Shown here piece after piece: positions 16,701-25,258 of a stretch of DNA of 41,311 nt. The position numbers were made by a program, and so were the translations under genes. How positions within the stretch are numbered: position 1 is the first letter of the stretch; every line of letters begins with the position of its first letter. Location of the stretch: NCBI GenBank assembly GCA_024711005.1, contig JANJTQ010000173.1, forward strand, positions 1-41,311, read 5' to 3'. The DNA is from Opitutaceae bacterium. Lineage in GTDB: Bacteria > Verrucomicrobiota > Verrucomicrobiia > Opitutales > Opitutaceae. Under the pieces are notes generated by a model. The model saw only the letters and a list, made by a program, of their open reading frames with translations. It was not told where the DNA came from and did not search any database.

Positions 16701-19061
16701 ATGCCGACTTTCTCGTTTTCCATTTTCTCACGCTCCCGCTGGATCTGGCCCGATAGCCATCACTGGGACCTCCACAACAGCTACGCGCTCTTCCGGAAAA
16801 CCTTCGATCTCTCCGTCGTTCCGGCGCGAGCCTCGTTGTGGATTACCGCAGACCAATCCTACCGGCTCCACATCAACGGGCGTTTCATCGCCCGCGGTCC
16901 CGCTCGCGGTTTCCAATCGAGTTGGCCCTACGACGAGCTCGACATTGCCGAGCACCTCCGTCCCGGCCGCAACGTCATCGCCGTTCGCGCCTACAATCCC
17001 GGCTTCAGCAATTTTCAATACATCACCCAGGGCTTCGCCGGCCTGCTCGTCGCCGCGCGTTGGAAAGACTTCGAATTGGTCAGCGACTCCACCTGGCGCG
17101 CCCGTCGTCAAACCTCCGTCTCCGGCGACACCGTGCCTTCGAGCGTGCAACTCTTCCCGCAGGAACACATCGATCTCCGACTGGAACCGTCCGGCGACTG
17201 GACCGCTTCCGACTTCGACGACTCCACGTGGTCCTCCCCGCCCGAGCGCCCGTGGAACAGCGGCCCTTGGTTCTCCCTTGCGTCGCGCGGAATTCCGATG
17301 ATGGACGAACGCGACCGCTCGCCGGTCGCTCTCCTCGGCTCCGGCTCCGGGCCATGCGCACCTCATTACATGCGCGTCCGCGACGTCGTCGCGTTGCGGA
17401 TGACCGAAGACCGTTCGCATCGCCCGATCACCCCGCCTGTCGACTTCACGCCGCTCGTCATCACCACCTCCGGGCCCGGCATCTTTCGCAGTTACCTTTT
17501 CGATTTTGGGAAAACCACCGTCGGCAATCTCGTCTTCACCGTCGAGGGCGCGATCGGCGGCGAGATCATCGACACCCACCTCGGCGAAACACTCGACGCC
17601 GCGTCGCTCACCATCGACCAGAGCAACTCCAGCGGCTCTCGCATCGCTTTCGGCGACCGTCTCATCTGTCGTGCCGGAGACCAATCCCACCGTTTCCATC
17701 ACCACTACGGTTTTCGTTATCTCGAACTCACCGTGCGCGACGCATCCGCCCCGTTGCGCGTGACCGTCGCCCTCAACTGGGTCGGCTACCCGCTCCCCCG
17801 TCACGGCGCCTTCTCCAGTTCCAATCCCGCGCTCGAACGCATCTGGGAGGCCTGTGCGTGGACCCAACAGTGTTGCAGCCTCGACGCCTACGTGGACACG
17901 CCGTGGCGCGAACAGGCCCAATGGTGGGGCGACGCCCGCGTGCAGGCATGGAACACGTTTTATCTCAACGGAGACACCCGGCTCTTCCGTCGCGGCATCG
18001 CCCAGATCGCCGCCCAAACCACGCCCGACGATCTCACCTACGGACACGCGCCGACCATGGCGCACAGCTGCGTCCTGCCCGACTTCACCGTCATCTGGTT
18101 CCTCACGATCTGGGACTATTTCTGGCAAACCGGATCCACCGAGCCATTCCTCGCCCATCGTGAAACCGTCCTCGGCGCCTTGGATTATTTCAAACGCAAG
18201 ACCGACCCGGACTCCGGCCTTGTCACCTACGACGATCGTTTCTGGCTCTTCCTCGACTGGACCGAAATCCACAAGGACGGTACGCCAACGTTGCTCAATC
18301 TCTGGCTGCTCCTCGCGCTCGACAAACTCGTCATCCTTCACCGTGAAGCCGGCCTGCACATCGACGCCGCCCCGCTCGAAGCCCGGGCCGCCCTGCTTCG
18401 CTCCGCACTCGCCAAGCTCGTCGGCGCCGATGGACTCCTCCGCGACGGACTCGACCGTCAAAACCAACTCGTCGACAGCTCCAGCATTCACAGCCAGGTG
18501 CTCGGCCTCGCCGCCAACATTCCAGGTCTCGATGCCACGGCCATTGAACAAACGCTCCTGCTCCCGTTCATCCGCGACGAACTCCGCCCCAAGGCCACGC
18601 CTTCAGCCTATTGGATCACCTACGTGTTCACCGCTCTCACCGAGCGCGGTCACGGCGCCGAGGTCGTCCGATTCATCGAACGCCACTGGTCCGCCATGGC
18701 CGACCACGGCACCACGTGGGAAAACTTCACTCCGGAGCGCGGCGTCGAAAGCCATTCCCACGCTTGGTCCGCGCACCCGTTGTTCCACCTCATGCAGACC
18801 GTCGGCGGTGTCGCTCAAGCCGAACCCGCTTGGAAGAAAATTGCCTTCCGCCCGATTTTTATCGGCCACCACGCCCGCACCATCGTGCCCACACCTCACG
18901 GCCCCATCACCGCCGCCTGGCAACGCACCGCCGCCGGCAGGATCGACGTCGAACTCTCCCTGCCCGCAGGCATCACCGCGGAGGTTATCCTGCCGGGACA
19001 ACCAGCCCTGACCACCACCGGGACCTACGTCGCCACCGTTCAAGAAATCGTGCCGGCGTAG
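16701..19061 (+). CDS. GH78 alpha-L-rhamnosidase-like protein, 786 aa
   Basis: ATG 16701 is preferred over the in-frame ATG 16671, which adds an arginine/proline-rich lead with no family resemblance. No signal peptide is seen. N-terminal beta domains (about 15-370) include ITADQSYRLHINGRFIARGPARG, shown here only in part, which is typical of GH78 accessory domains. The (alpha/alpha)6 catalytic domain (about 375-700) carries DTPWREQAQWWGDAR with Asp399, Glu404 and Asp411, the GH78 acidic cluster. A C-terminal beta domain ends in a PAGITAEVILPG-like loop. The enzyme probably removes terminal alpha-L-rhamnose from oligosaccharides in the cytoplasm. It is the last gene of the + strand glycan locus and is convergent with the next gene. 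Confidence 0.83.
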   Translation: MPTFSFSIFSRSRWIWPDSHHWDLHNSYALFRKTFDLSVVPARASLWITADQSYRLHINGRFIARGPARGFQSSWPYDELDIAEHLRPGRNVIAVRAYNPGFSNFQYITQGFAGLLVAARWKDFELVSDSTWRARRQTSVSGDTVPSSVQLFPQEHIDLRLEPSGDWTASDFDDSTWSSPPERPWNSGPWFSLASRGIPMMDERDRSPVALLGSGSGPCAPHYMRVRDVVALRMTEDRSHRPITPPVDFTPLVITTSGPGIFRSYLFDFGKTTVGNLVFTVEGAIGGEIIDTHLGETLDAASLTIDQSNSSGSRIAFGDRLICRAGDQSHRFHHHYGFRYLELTVRDASAPLRVTVALNWVGYPLPRHGAFSSSNPALERIWEACAWTQQCCSLDAYVDTPWREQAQWWGDARVQAWNTFYLNGDTRLFRRGIAQIAAQTTPDDLTYGHAPTMAHSCVLPDFTVIWFLTIWDYFWQTGSTEPFLAHRETVLGALDYFKRKTDPDSGLVTYDDRFWLFLDWTEIHKDGTPTLLNLWLLLALDKLVILHREAGLHIDAAPLEARAALLRSALAKLVGADGLLRDGLDRQNQLVDSSSIHSQVLGLAANIPGLDATAIEQTLLLPFIRDELRPKATPSAYWITYVFTALTERGHGAEVVRFIERHWSAMADHGTTWENFTPERGVESHSHAWSAHPLFHLMQTVGGVAQAEPAWKKIAFRPIFIGHHARTIVPTPHGPITAAWQRTAAGRIDVELSLPAGITAEVILPGQPALTTTGTYVATVQEIVPA

Positions 19062-19080
19062 GCGGGTGGCTCGTGCAACA

Positions 19081-19545
19081 CTAAACGGTTGCAAAATCCA
19101 GCACCACCGGGTCGGCCAAGGCCGCGAAGTCGGAGAACGACATCTTGATCACGTCACGATGGGTGCCTGCATTGAATGCGATCTCCGGCTCCCTGGCCAA
19201 GGTATGCGCGACATAAACACGGAGTCCGTAGAGATTGCCGAAGGGCGGCATCGCACCGAGCTCGCAGTCGGGAAACCGCTCGATGAACTCATCCTCGGTC
19301 GCAAGCCTCACGCTCCGGTCGTCGAACATCTCGCGCAGATCGGAGAGGACAATCTTACGGTTGGCCGGCAGCACCACCATCGCGAGATCACCGCCGATTT
19401 CCACGATCACCGTCTTCGCGAAATCCCGGCCCGTGATGTGCGCCGAGGCCGCGACCTCGGGAGCGGTGTAGGCGGGGGAATGCTCGATCGTCACATACTT
19501 CACTCCGCGGCTATTCAAGAAATCCTTTAATTTCGATGCTATCAT
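19081..19545 (-). CDS. YbaK/aminoacyl-tRNA deacylase-family protein, 154 aa
   Basis: The start at ATG 19545 is set by GGAGGGG just upstream on the minus strand, one of the few clear ribosome-binding sites in the window; a longer frame to 19623 lacks family similarity. The protein is one YbaK/EbsC domain: HSPAYTAPEVAASAHITGRDFAKTV holds the typical T.E.AA..H..G..F.KT pattern (here split: HSPAYTAPEVAAS, then GRDFAKTV). GAMPPFGNLYG matches the conserved GxxxPfG loop. Such proteins hydrolyse mischarged tRNAs such as Cys- or Ala-tRNA(Pro). It stands alone and converges with the GH78 gene 19 bp away. Confidence 0.85.
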   Translation of the reverse strand: MIASKLKDFLNSRGVKYVTIEHSPAYTAPEVAASAHITGRDFAKTVIVEIGGDLAMVVLPANRKIVLSDLREMFDDRSVRLATEDEFIERFPDCELGAMPPFGNLYGLRVYVAHTLAREPEIAFNAGTHRDVIKMSFSDFAALADPVVLDFATV

Positions 19546-19697
19546 AACCCCTCCATTGGTTTGAATGTTGGCTTTGGGATCCACGCACACCGAAGACCCG
19601 GCACGCGTCATCATCTGCGGCAAAGATATTCCCTTTTTCGCTCGTGCAAACCCGACGCACAGAAATCAAAGACCGGCATTACGGCGACCCGATCGAC

Positions 19698-20195
19698 CTA
19701 CGCCGCGAGGTGTCGACCGAAGCTTCGGCGGGAGTACGCGACACGCGCCGCATTGGAACCTTCCGTACAGGCCAGCGGAGGCTGGTTGAATCGGAGCCAT
19801 TGTTTGATGAAACGCGCAAAGTCCGTGCGTTCGGCCAGCGAGGGCGGCTTCACGACAAAACCATTCGCACCGAGAAAATAGGCGTGCTCGATGTCTCCGC
19901 GATTGGCCGATGACGAAAAGAGAATCACCGGGAGACAACACAACGCCGGCTGCTCCCGCATCCACTTCAGCACGTCCAGGCCGTCGCGACGCGGCATCTT
20001 CAAATCAAGGATGACCAAGGCGGGCAAACGATCGTCCGGCGTGGTGCGATTCCGGCTCAGGAACTCGACCGCCTCCTGCCCATCGGAAACGACATGAAGC
20101 GGATGCTGCATGTCCGCCTCTTTGAAGGCGCGACGTAGGAGCAACACATCGTTGTCGTCATCTTCGGCCAAAAGAATGCTGGAGGGTTCGTCCAT
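19698..20195 (-). CDS. Single-domain response regulator, CheY/Rcp1-like, 165 aa
   Basis: ATG 20195 gives MDEPSSILLAEDDDNDV, the expected receiver start; codons further upstream belong to another frame. The receiver has the acidic pair Glu11/Asp12, phosphoacceptor Asp64 in VILDLKMPRRDG and Lys116 in VVKPP. The DNDVLLLRRAFKEA helix is typical of Rcp1-like regulators that partner bacteriophytochrome or PAS kinases. There is no DNA-binding domain, so the output is by protein contact. The roughly 30 residues after the receiver are basic and of unknown role. Just upstream lies what appears to be the tail of a histidine kinase whose body is missing, making this an orphan. Confidence 0.85.
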   Translation of the reverse strand: MDEPSSILLAEDDDNDVLLLRRAFKEADMQHPLHVVSDGQEAVEFLSRNRTTPDDRLPALVILDLKMPRRDGLDVLKWMREQPALCCLPVILFSSSANRGDIEHAYFLGANGFVVKPPSLAERTDFARFIKQWLRFNQPPLACTEGSNAARVAYSRRSFGRHLAA

Positions 20196-20203
20196 GATGG
20201 TGA

Positions 20204-20317
20204 TCAGCACAATTCGACCCGAAAAATGCGGCCCGGTCCCGGAAGATTTTGAACGTAAACATCCCCGCCTTCGGAGACGTGAAAGCCGTAGGTGCACGAC
20301 TCGCCGCCGGCCGGCGA
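20204..20317 (-). pseudogene. Possible C-terminal remnant of a histidine kinase
   Basis: Read on the minus strand from just after the VOC stop to TGA at 20204-20206, the frame ends GGDVYVQNLPGPGRIFRVEL plus one Cys. This resembles the last beta strands of a HATPase_c domain (GG.V.V.N.PG.G..F.VEL). No start codon and no upstream kinase body exist, because the VOC gene stops in the same frame directly before it. The position, 8 bp before an Rcp1-like regulator, is where a partner kinase normally ends. A deletion or replacement joining the VOC gene to the kinase tail would explain it. The match is short, so chance cannot be excluded. Confidence 0.45.
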
Positions 20318-20791
20318 TCAGCTCTTCGCGTGGGCTGCCTGCAGGCGCTTGATGTCGAGTTTGACCATTTTGAGCATGGCCTGGGTTACGCGTGCCGCTT
20401 TGTCGGGATCCTTGTCGCCAATCAGCTTGAACAGCACGGCGGGTACCACCTGCCAGGAGATGCCGTATCTGTCCTCAAGCCAGCCGCATTGAATTTTCTT
20501 CCCACCCGCCGAGAGTTTCTTCCAATAGAAATCAATTTCCTCCTGAGTCTCGCAATTTACCACAAACGAGACTGCCGAATTGAACTGGAATGCCGGGCCG
20601 CCGTTGAGCGCGGTAAAGTCCGTCCCGAGAATACGAAACCGGATTGTCATCACCGCACCCTCGGGGCCCGGCGCTCCTTTGCTGTACCGGACAACATTCA
20701 GAATCTTCGAACCCTTGAAAACCGAGGTGTAGAATTTAACCGCCGCTTCGGCGTTGCTGTCGAACCAGAGGAAGGGAGTGATTTTTTGCAT
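20318..20791 (-). CDS. VOC superfamily protein, PhnB / 3-demethylubiquinone methyltransferase-like, 157 aa
   Basis: The start at ATG 20791 gives MQKITPFLWFDSNAEAAVKF, shown to its limit, the standard opening of PhnB-like VOC proteins; longer frames add unrelated residues. Conserved features include FYTSVFKGSKI, a FTALNGGPAFQFNSAVSFVV segment with the usual phenylalanine-rich strand, and CGWLEDRYGISWQVVP near the end. Members form dimers with paired beta-alpha-beta-beta-beta units; the substrates of this branch are mostly unknown. The gene ends exactly where the kinase-like remnant begins. No partner gene is evident. Confidence 0.85.
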   Translation of the reverse strand: MQKITPFLWFDSNAEAAVKFYTSVFKGSKILNVVRYSKGAPGPEGAVMTIRFRILGTDFTALNGGPAFQFNSAVSFVVNCETQEEIDFYWKKLSAGGKKIQCGWLEDRYGISWQVVPAVLFKLIGDKDPDKAARVTQAMLKMVKLDIKRLQAAHAKS

Positions 20792-21002
20792 AAGATTGAG
20801 CGGGTTCAACCCGGGCGGACACATAAACGTGTCCGCTGGTTCAACGAACAGATCGTCACGGCGCGGAAAGTGCGTCTGTTTTTTCATCTCCACTCAAAGA
20901 GATGTCAGCGCAGCTGAGGATTAATCCCCGTCGTCTGGCGCGTGAAATCCCCGGAGGTGGCCGGGCGAGTTGCGAGCGGCGCGGAAAGAGTTTCGTTGTC
21001 CC

Positions 21003-21494
21003 ATGAACACGACAACGACACTTCCCAAGGCCAAGGATCTTATGCAAGAACCCCCACGTAGTCCGCGACTGCGCCTTGGTGGTTACGCCATTTTGGCGAG
21101 AATGGCCGACAAGGGCCGCGCGACGCTGAATGGCACCAACGGCGAATACCATTTCAACTGTCCGCTCGATAACATGCTCTTCGGATTCAAAGGCATCGAG
21201 GGCGAAGACGTGCGCAATGTTCTCCTGTCAGGCGCCAGCGACGAGGAGGTCGTCAACTGGATCGACGAGCACGGCACGCCCCGAACGCCCGAGGAAATCA
21301 ATGATTGGTCCGACGACATGGAGCGTCTGAGTTATTACAACGTCCCGGAGAAAAAAGAGTGGTTTGTCGACGAGTGCCGCCAACTCGGGCTCGATCCGGC
21401 ACGAGTGACTCTGTTCGACCTGCTGGAAACCGACGACAGGGAAAGCCACAAGCTCATGCTGGCAAACAAGCAGTCGAGAGCGCGCGGCCGCTGA
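21003..21494 (+). CDS. DUF5069 domain protein, 163 aa
   Basis: The start is ATG 21003. The sequence has the DUF5069 hallmarks: AKDLMQEPPRSPRLRLGGY near the N-terminus, ILARMADKGRATLNGTNGEY and then a DNMLFGFKGI segment, followed by an acidic helical C-terminal half. The function of DUF5069 is unknown; members are common in Verrucomicrobiota and relatives, often as one-domain cytosolic proteins. No signal peptide or membrane segment is present. It is separated from the divergent VOC gene by about 210 bp with no feature I can name. Confidence 0.8.
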   Translation: MNTTTTLPKAKDLMQEPPRSPRLRLGGYAILARMADKGRATLNGTNGEYHFNCPLDNMLFGFKGIEGEDVRNVLLSGASDEEVVNWIDEHGTPRTPEEINDWSDDMERLSYYNVPEKKEWFVDECRQLGLDPARVTLFDLLETDDRESHKLMLANKQSRARGR

Positions 21495-21685
21495 GCCGAC
21501 GCATTCCAAGAAAAAGAGCCCGACGAAGGCCCTATCGGAGGTCCGCGCTGGGGTTTCTCCCACCATACATTCGGAGGCGGGGCGGAGAGACACCAAGCGC
21601 CGGCACCGCTAGAATAACAAGCCAACCCACCCACCTCGCCGCAGCGGCCGTCCGCGCGCGCGATCAACCTCAAACCTACTCTCGC

Positions 21686-22171
21686 ATGAACAGCAGTCAT
21701 TACATCGTCATCGCCGACCGCGGTCATCTTAAAATCTTCCTTGAACGTTCCGCCCCAGGGCAATCCACCCCCGGTCTGGATGAAGTTCAAGCCATGGACT
21801 TTCCCCAAGGGCGCGTGAGTTACGTGGACAACGAATCCGATATGGCCGGACGCTTTCAGGGCTCCAAACATCAAGGCCGCGGCGGCGCAGGTGCTCCCAC
21901 CGCCCGCACCGGCATGTCGATCGACGAGCGGATGCCCATGGAACGCGAAGCCGTGCGACGTCAGGTCGATGATGTCGCCAAAGCAATCGAGTCTTTTCTA
22001 CAGGACCACCCCACGGCCACTTGGGATTTCGCGGCAGGACCGTCGGGGCACAATGCAATCCTCGACCACCTCTCGTCGCAAACGAAGTCCCGGCTGCGTA
22101 GCTCCATCCCCAAGAACCTCGTTAATCAGCCCACCGCGGAGCTACTCGGACACTTCAGCCACTCCGGGTGA
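21686..22171 (+). CDS. Host attachment (baeRF-like) family protein, 161 aa
   Basis: ATG 21686 begins MNSSHYIVIADRGHLKIF, matching the 'vvvADrgraRif' opening of the Host_attach family, which belongs to the broader eRF1-domain-1-like baeRF group. A low-complexity stretch DMAGRFQGSKHQGRGG and then an EREAVRRQVDDVAKAIESFL helix are also typical, as is the late LR.SIPKNLVNQPT pattern. The name comes from an Agrobacterium plant-attachment screen; a translation or stress-related role is more likely for the family. No signal peptide. The neighbouring genes give no further hint. Confidence 0.75.
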   Translation: MNSSHYIVIADRGHLKIFLERSAPGQSTPGLDEVQAMDFPQGRVSYVDNESDMAGRFQGSKHQGRGGAGAPTARTGMSIDERMPMEREAVRRQVDDVAKAIESFLQDHPTATWDFAAGPSGHNAILDHLSSQTKSRLRSSIPKNLVNQPTAELLGHFSHSG

Positions 22172-22268
22172 TAGCTTCGAGTGCCGGCGTGCGGCAATGG
22201 GCCGGTACCGTCGAGCGCCGACCGACATAAACGCGTTGTGTCGTGTGTACAAGACAGGACGCCGACGG

Positions 22269-22436
22269 ATGAACACCAAATTGTCTCCCTCGCAGGCACG
22301 CTTCGATGCCAAGACCTGCGCGGCGGATGAAATCGACCCCGCCATCCCGGCAACCGCGCCAGGCGTCGCGGTCGTCTATGCAGAGCCGGAGCTCAAAGTG
22401 TCATTCAAAAAGCAGCGACCGGCGCCTCAGCCGTAA
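22269..22436 (+). CDS. Small unknown ORF, 55 aa
   Basis: ATG 22269 opens a 55-residue frame beginning MNTKLSPSQARFD and ending KKQRPAPQP. An AGGA about 8 bases upstream could serve as a ribosome-binding site. Codon use is like that of neighbouring genes, but there is no recognisable domain, signal peptide or membrane segment. It may be a genuine short cytosolic protein or a chance frame. Confidence 0.35.
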   Translation: MNTKLSPSQARFDAKTCAADEIDPAIPATAPGVAVVYAEPELKVSFKKQRPAPQP

Positions 22437-22696
22437 AAATCCAGTCGGAGGCGGAGTAGCGGGGTGAGATGGCGAGCAGATTTCGGTGGTGAATGACCAT
22501 GGAATACCCGGCAGGTATTTCGCCGGGAATGAAACACCGAAAGGTGTCGTCAGATTACCTCGATACGACCCTCCCGACTGAATTTCTACGCTCGGCCGCC
22601 GACCGAACCGCCGAACACCGACGAGCCGGATCGGATGAAGATTCGAGCCGCGCTCAACGTAACCGCCATCCGCTCACCCGATCGAACGCCACTCCA

Positions 22697-23314
22697 TCAA
22701 GGCGTCACCATGCCATTTGCCCGCTCGAAAGCCCGTTGCAAACGCTCCCAAGCGAGAGACACTTTTTCTCTTCGATCGTCCCAGTTGACGGTGGTCGCCT
22801 TGGCAAGATCGGCGGACGTCGATTTCAGATAAATGCGCGCGTCCTCGAGTCGCTTCATCTCGCTATCCCATGCATTCGGATCGCCCGTGAAGGTGGCCCG
22901 CTTGGCCTTCAACGCGGTGATGGATTGTTCCATCTGCGCATCCAACTGCGACAGCGAGGAGATAAACTCTCCTCGCTGCTCGAACGTGTAGTCTCGAATC
23001 TGAGCCCACGTCTGATCGCCCGTTGTCTGGATCGAAACACCTGTGGCGGGATCGACTCCGGGCGGCGTGGTTTGTGTCGATGGCGGAGGGGTATTCGGTG
23101 AGGGCGGAGGCGTGGTGGGCGGATTCACCGGGCGAGTATCAGGGGAAACAGGTGCATTGTCATTCGAGGTGCCCGTCCCTGTTCCGGCATCGGTTCCGGT
23201 GCCCGTCCGGCTTCCGGAGTCAGTTCCACTCCCGCCCCTTCCGGTTTCGGCGACTAGAAACGAGCCCGCTGTCAAAAGAGCCGTAAGCAGGAATAAAAAT
23301 CTCAGGGTTGTCAT
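22697..23314 (-). CDS. Secreted proline/threonine-rich protein with helical C-terminus, 205 aa
   Basis: A signal peptide (about 1-22, [16 protein letters not shown]) leads into a low-complexity linker of Gly-Thr-Ser and then Pro-Thr repeats (about 24-90). The C-terminal half (about 95-205) is helical and charged, with [15 protein letters not shown] and heptad-like leucines, and may form a helical bundle. The GTGTGT-rich run is tandem-repeat DNA and could vary in length. No family is recognised. It is divergent from pgi, with about 240 bp between. Confidence 0.75.
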   Translation of the reverse strand: MTTLRFLFLLTALLTAGSFLVAETGRGGSGTDSGSRTGTGTDAGTGTGTSNDNAPVSPDTRPVNPPTTPPPSPNTPPPSTQTTPPGVDPATGVSIQTTGDQTWAQIRDYTFEQRGEFISSLSQLDAQMEQSITALKAKRATFTGDPNAWDSEMKRLEDARIYLKSTSADLAKATTVNWDDRREKVSLAWERLQRAFERANGMVTP

Positions 23315-23510
23315 AAAAAGAAGATCCGACGCGGCAGCGCCGCCTTTCTAAAAAGAGTATACAACGTTCGGACGGGTTGGCCATCGGGCGAAATGCGCCA
23401 AAGCGCGTCAGGCGTCCACTTGAACCCAAGCTTGCCCGGAGGGTCCGAGGAAGCGCTGCTTCATCGTAAGCACAGAATCTTTTCATCATGCGCATCTTTC
23501 TCATCCTCGC

Positions 23511-23538
23511 TTGTCCTTCGGTTGCGTGACTTTATAAC
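23511..23538 (+). promoter_or_regulatory. Candidate promoter for pgi with a very short leader
   Basis: TTGTCC (23511-23516) and TATAAC (23533-23538) are spaced by 16 bases and match the sigma70 boxes at four and five of six positions. Transcription would start near 23545, only about ten bases before ATG 23555, fitting a nearly leaderless mRNA; no Shine-Dalgarno sequence is present there. Confidence 0.45.
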
Positions 23539-23554
23539 CGCTCCTTTTAACTCT

Positions 23555-25129
23555 ATGTCTACCTGGTCTCGTTTCAAAACCCACTACTACCAGAACTCCA
23601 AGCTCGGCCTTGCGCTCGACATCAGCCGCATTCCCTTCCCCGAAGACTTTCTCGCCTCGAAGGAAACCGCGCTTCAGCAAGCCTATGCCGACATGGCCGC
23701 CCTCGAAAAAGGCGCCATCGCCAACCCCGACGAGAACCGCATGGTGGGCCATTATTGGCTGCGCGCCCCCCAACTCGCCCCCACTCCCGAACTGACCAAA
23801 GAAATCACCGACACGCTCGCCGCCATCAAGGCGTTCACCAGCGACGTCCACTCGGGTAAAATCACCGGCTCCACCGGAAAGAAATTCACCCAACTTCTGG
23901 TGATCGGCATCGGCGGTTCCGCCTTGGGGCCGCAACTCGTCAACCACGCCCTCGGCCGTCCCGCCAGCGACAAGCTCACGGTTTCCTTCTTCGACAACAC
24001 TGATCCGGATGGCATCGACTACGTCCTTGCCGGGCTCGCAGGCAAGCTGCCCGAAACCCTCGCCGTGGTCATTTCCAAGTCCGGCGGGACCGCCGAAACC
24101 CGCAACGGCCAGCTTGAAGCCGCCGCCGCGTTTAAGGCCGCCGGCCTCGACTTCACCAAACACTTCGTCGCCGTCACCGGCGCGGGCTCCAAACTGGAGC
24201 AAACCGCCATCGCGCAAAACTGGCTCGCCCGTTTCCCCATGTGGGACTGGGTCGGCGGCCGCACCAGCGAACTCTCCGCCGTCGGCCTCCTGCCCGCCGC
24301 GCTTCAAGGCATCGACATCCAGGCGATTCTCGACGGCGCCGCCGCTGTGGACGTTGTCACCCGGTCCACCAAGACGCTCGAAAATCCCGCCGCACTCCTC
24401 GCGCTGATGTGGTATTACGCCACCGACGGCAAAGGCACCAAGGACATGGTTGTCCTCCCTTACAAAGACCGCCTGCTGCTCTTCTCCCGTTATCTCCAAC
24501 AGCTCATCATGGAGTCGCTGGGCAAGGAGTTCGACCTGAAGGGCAACGTCGTCAACCAAGGCATCGCCGTTTACGGCAACAAGGGATCGACCGATCAGCA
24601 CGCCTACGTGCAACAGCTCCGCGAGGGCGTGAACAACTTCTTCGTCACCTTCATCGAAGTCCTCAAGGATCGCGAGGGCACCTCGTTCGACGTCGAGCCC
24701 GGCGTCACCACCGGAGACTTCCTGCAGGGTTTCTATCTCGGCACCCGTGATGCACTCAGCGAAAAGGACCGCTCGTCCATCAGCATCACCATCGCCGATG
24801 TCTCGCCCCGTTCGCTGGGCATTCTGATCGCCCTCTATGAACGCGTGGTCGGTCTCTACGCCTCGCTCGTGGGCATCAACGCCTACCATCAGCCTGGCGT
24901 CGAAGCGGGCAAAAAGGCCGCTGGAGGCGTGATCGCGCTGAAACTCCAGATCACCGAAAAGCTCAATGCGTCCGCCGGCCAGGCGTTCACCGCCGAGTCA
25001 CTGGCGATCGCCCTCGGTGCGCCCGAGAAAGCCGAGCTTGTATTCAAAGTGCTCGAACACTTGGCGGCCAACGGCTCCATAAAGAAGACTGCGAAGACCC
25101 CTTGGTTCGAATCCGTCTACGCCGCCTAA
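23555..25129 (+). CDS. pgi: Glucose-6-phosphate isomerase, 524 aa
   Basis: The enzyme interconverts glucose 6-phosphate and fructose 6-phosphate in the cytoplasm (glycolysis and gluconeogenesis). Family marks are [12 protein letters not shown], the phosphate-binding [41 protein letters not shown] and the late [13 protein letters not shown] signature. ATG 23555 is the first start matching the family; the frame is open further upstream but that part lacks similarity. The length is normal. The downstream hairpin at 25166-25198 may end the transcript. Confidence 0.95.
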   Translation: MSTWSRFKTHYYQNSKLGLALDISRIPFPEDFLASKETALQQAYADMAALEKGAIANPDENRMVGHYWLRAPQLAPTPELTKEITDTLAAIKAFTSDVHSGKITGSTGKKFTQLLVIGIGGSALGPQLVNHALGRPASDKLTVSFFDNTDPDGIDYVLAGLAGKLPETLAVVISKSGGTAETRNGQLEAAAAFKAAGLDFTKHFVAVTGAGSKLEQTAIAQNWLARFPMWDWVGGRTSELSAVGLLPAALQGIDIQAILDGAAAVDVVTRSTKTLENPAALLALMWYYATDGKGTKDMVVLPYKDRLLLFSRYLQQLIMESLGKEFDLKGNVVNQGIAVYGNKGSTDQHAYVQQLREGVNNFFVTFIEVLKDREGTSFDVEPGVTTGDFLQGFYLGTRDALSEKDRSSISITIADVSPRSLGILIALYERVVGLYASLVGINAYHQPGVEAGKKAAGGVIALKLQITEKLNASAGQAFTAESLAIALGAPEKAELVFKVLEHLAANGSIKKTAKTPWFESVYAA

Positions 25130-25165
25130 CTCCCTCCACCCCCTCAGCAGCGCCCGGGATGTACC

Positions 25166-25198
25166 GCCAGCCGAATGTATCTGGCTGGCAATTATTTT
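25166..25198 (+). terminator. Weak terminator candidate after pgi
   Basis: GCCAGCC (25166-25172) pairs with GGCTGGC (25183-25189) across a 10-base loop and is followed by the AT-rich AATTATTTT. It lies about 37 bp after the pgi stop. The T-tract is broken, so strength is uncertain. Confidence 0.4.
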
Positions 25199-25258
25199 AG
25201 GGCAACTTTTCCCTTTTCAACACGGTCTGCGCTGCTGAGACTCAATTTCCATCCTCTT

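Noticed and set aside
14851-18551. Two minus-strand frames of about 600 codons (14851-16731 and 16728-18551)
   Set aside because: They mirror GH3 and GH78, which have full catalytic motifs; the antisense products are compositionally biased and motif-free.
22493-22696. Short frames between the small ORF and the secreted Pro/Thr-rich protein
   Set aside because: No start context, biased composition and overlap with the convergent gene; I see nothing supportable there.
25099-25115. GGTTCGAATCC, which looks like a tRNA T-arm
   Set aside because: It encodes Trp-Phe-Glu-Ser at the end of pgi and no acceptor, D- or anticodon arm can be formed around it.
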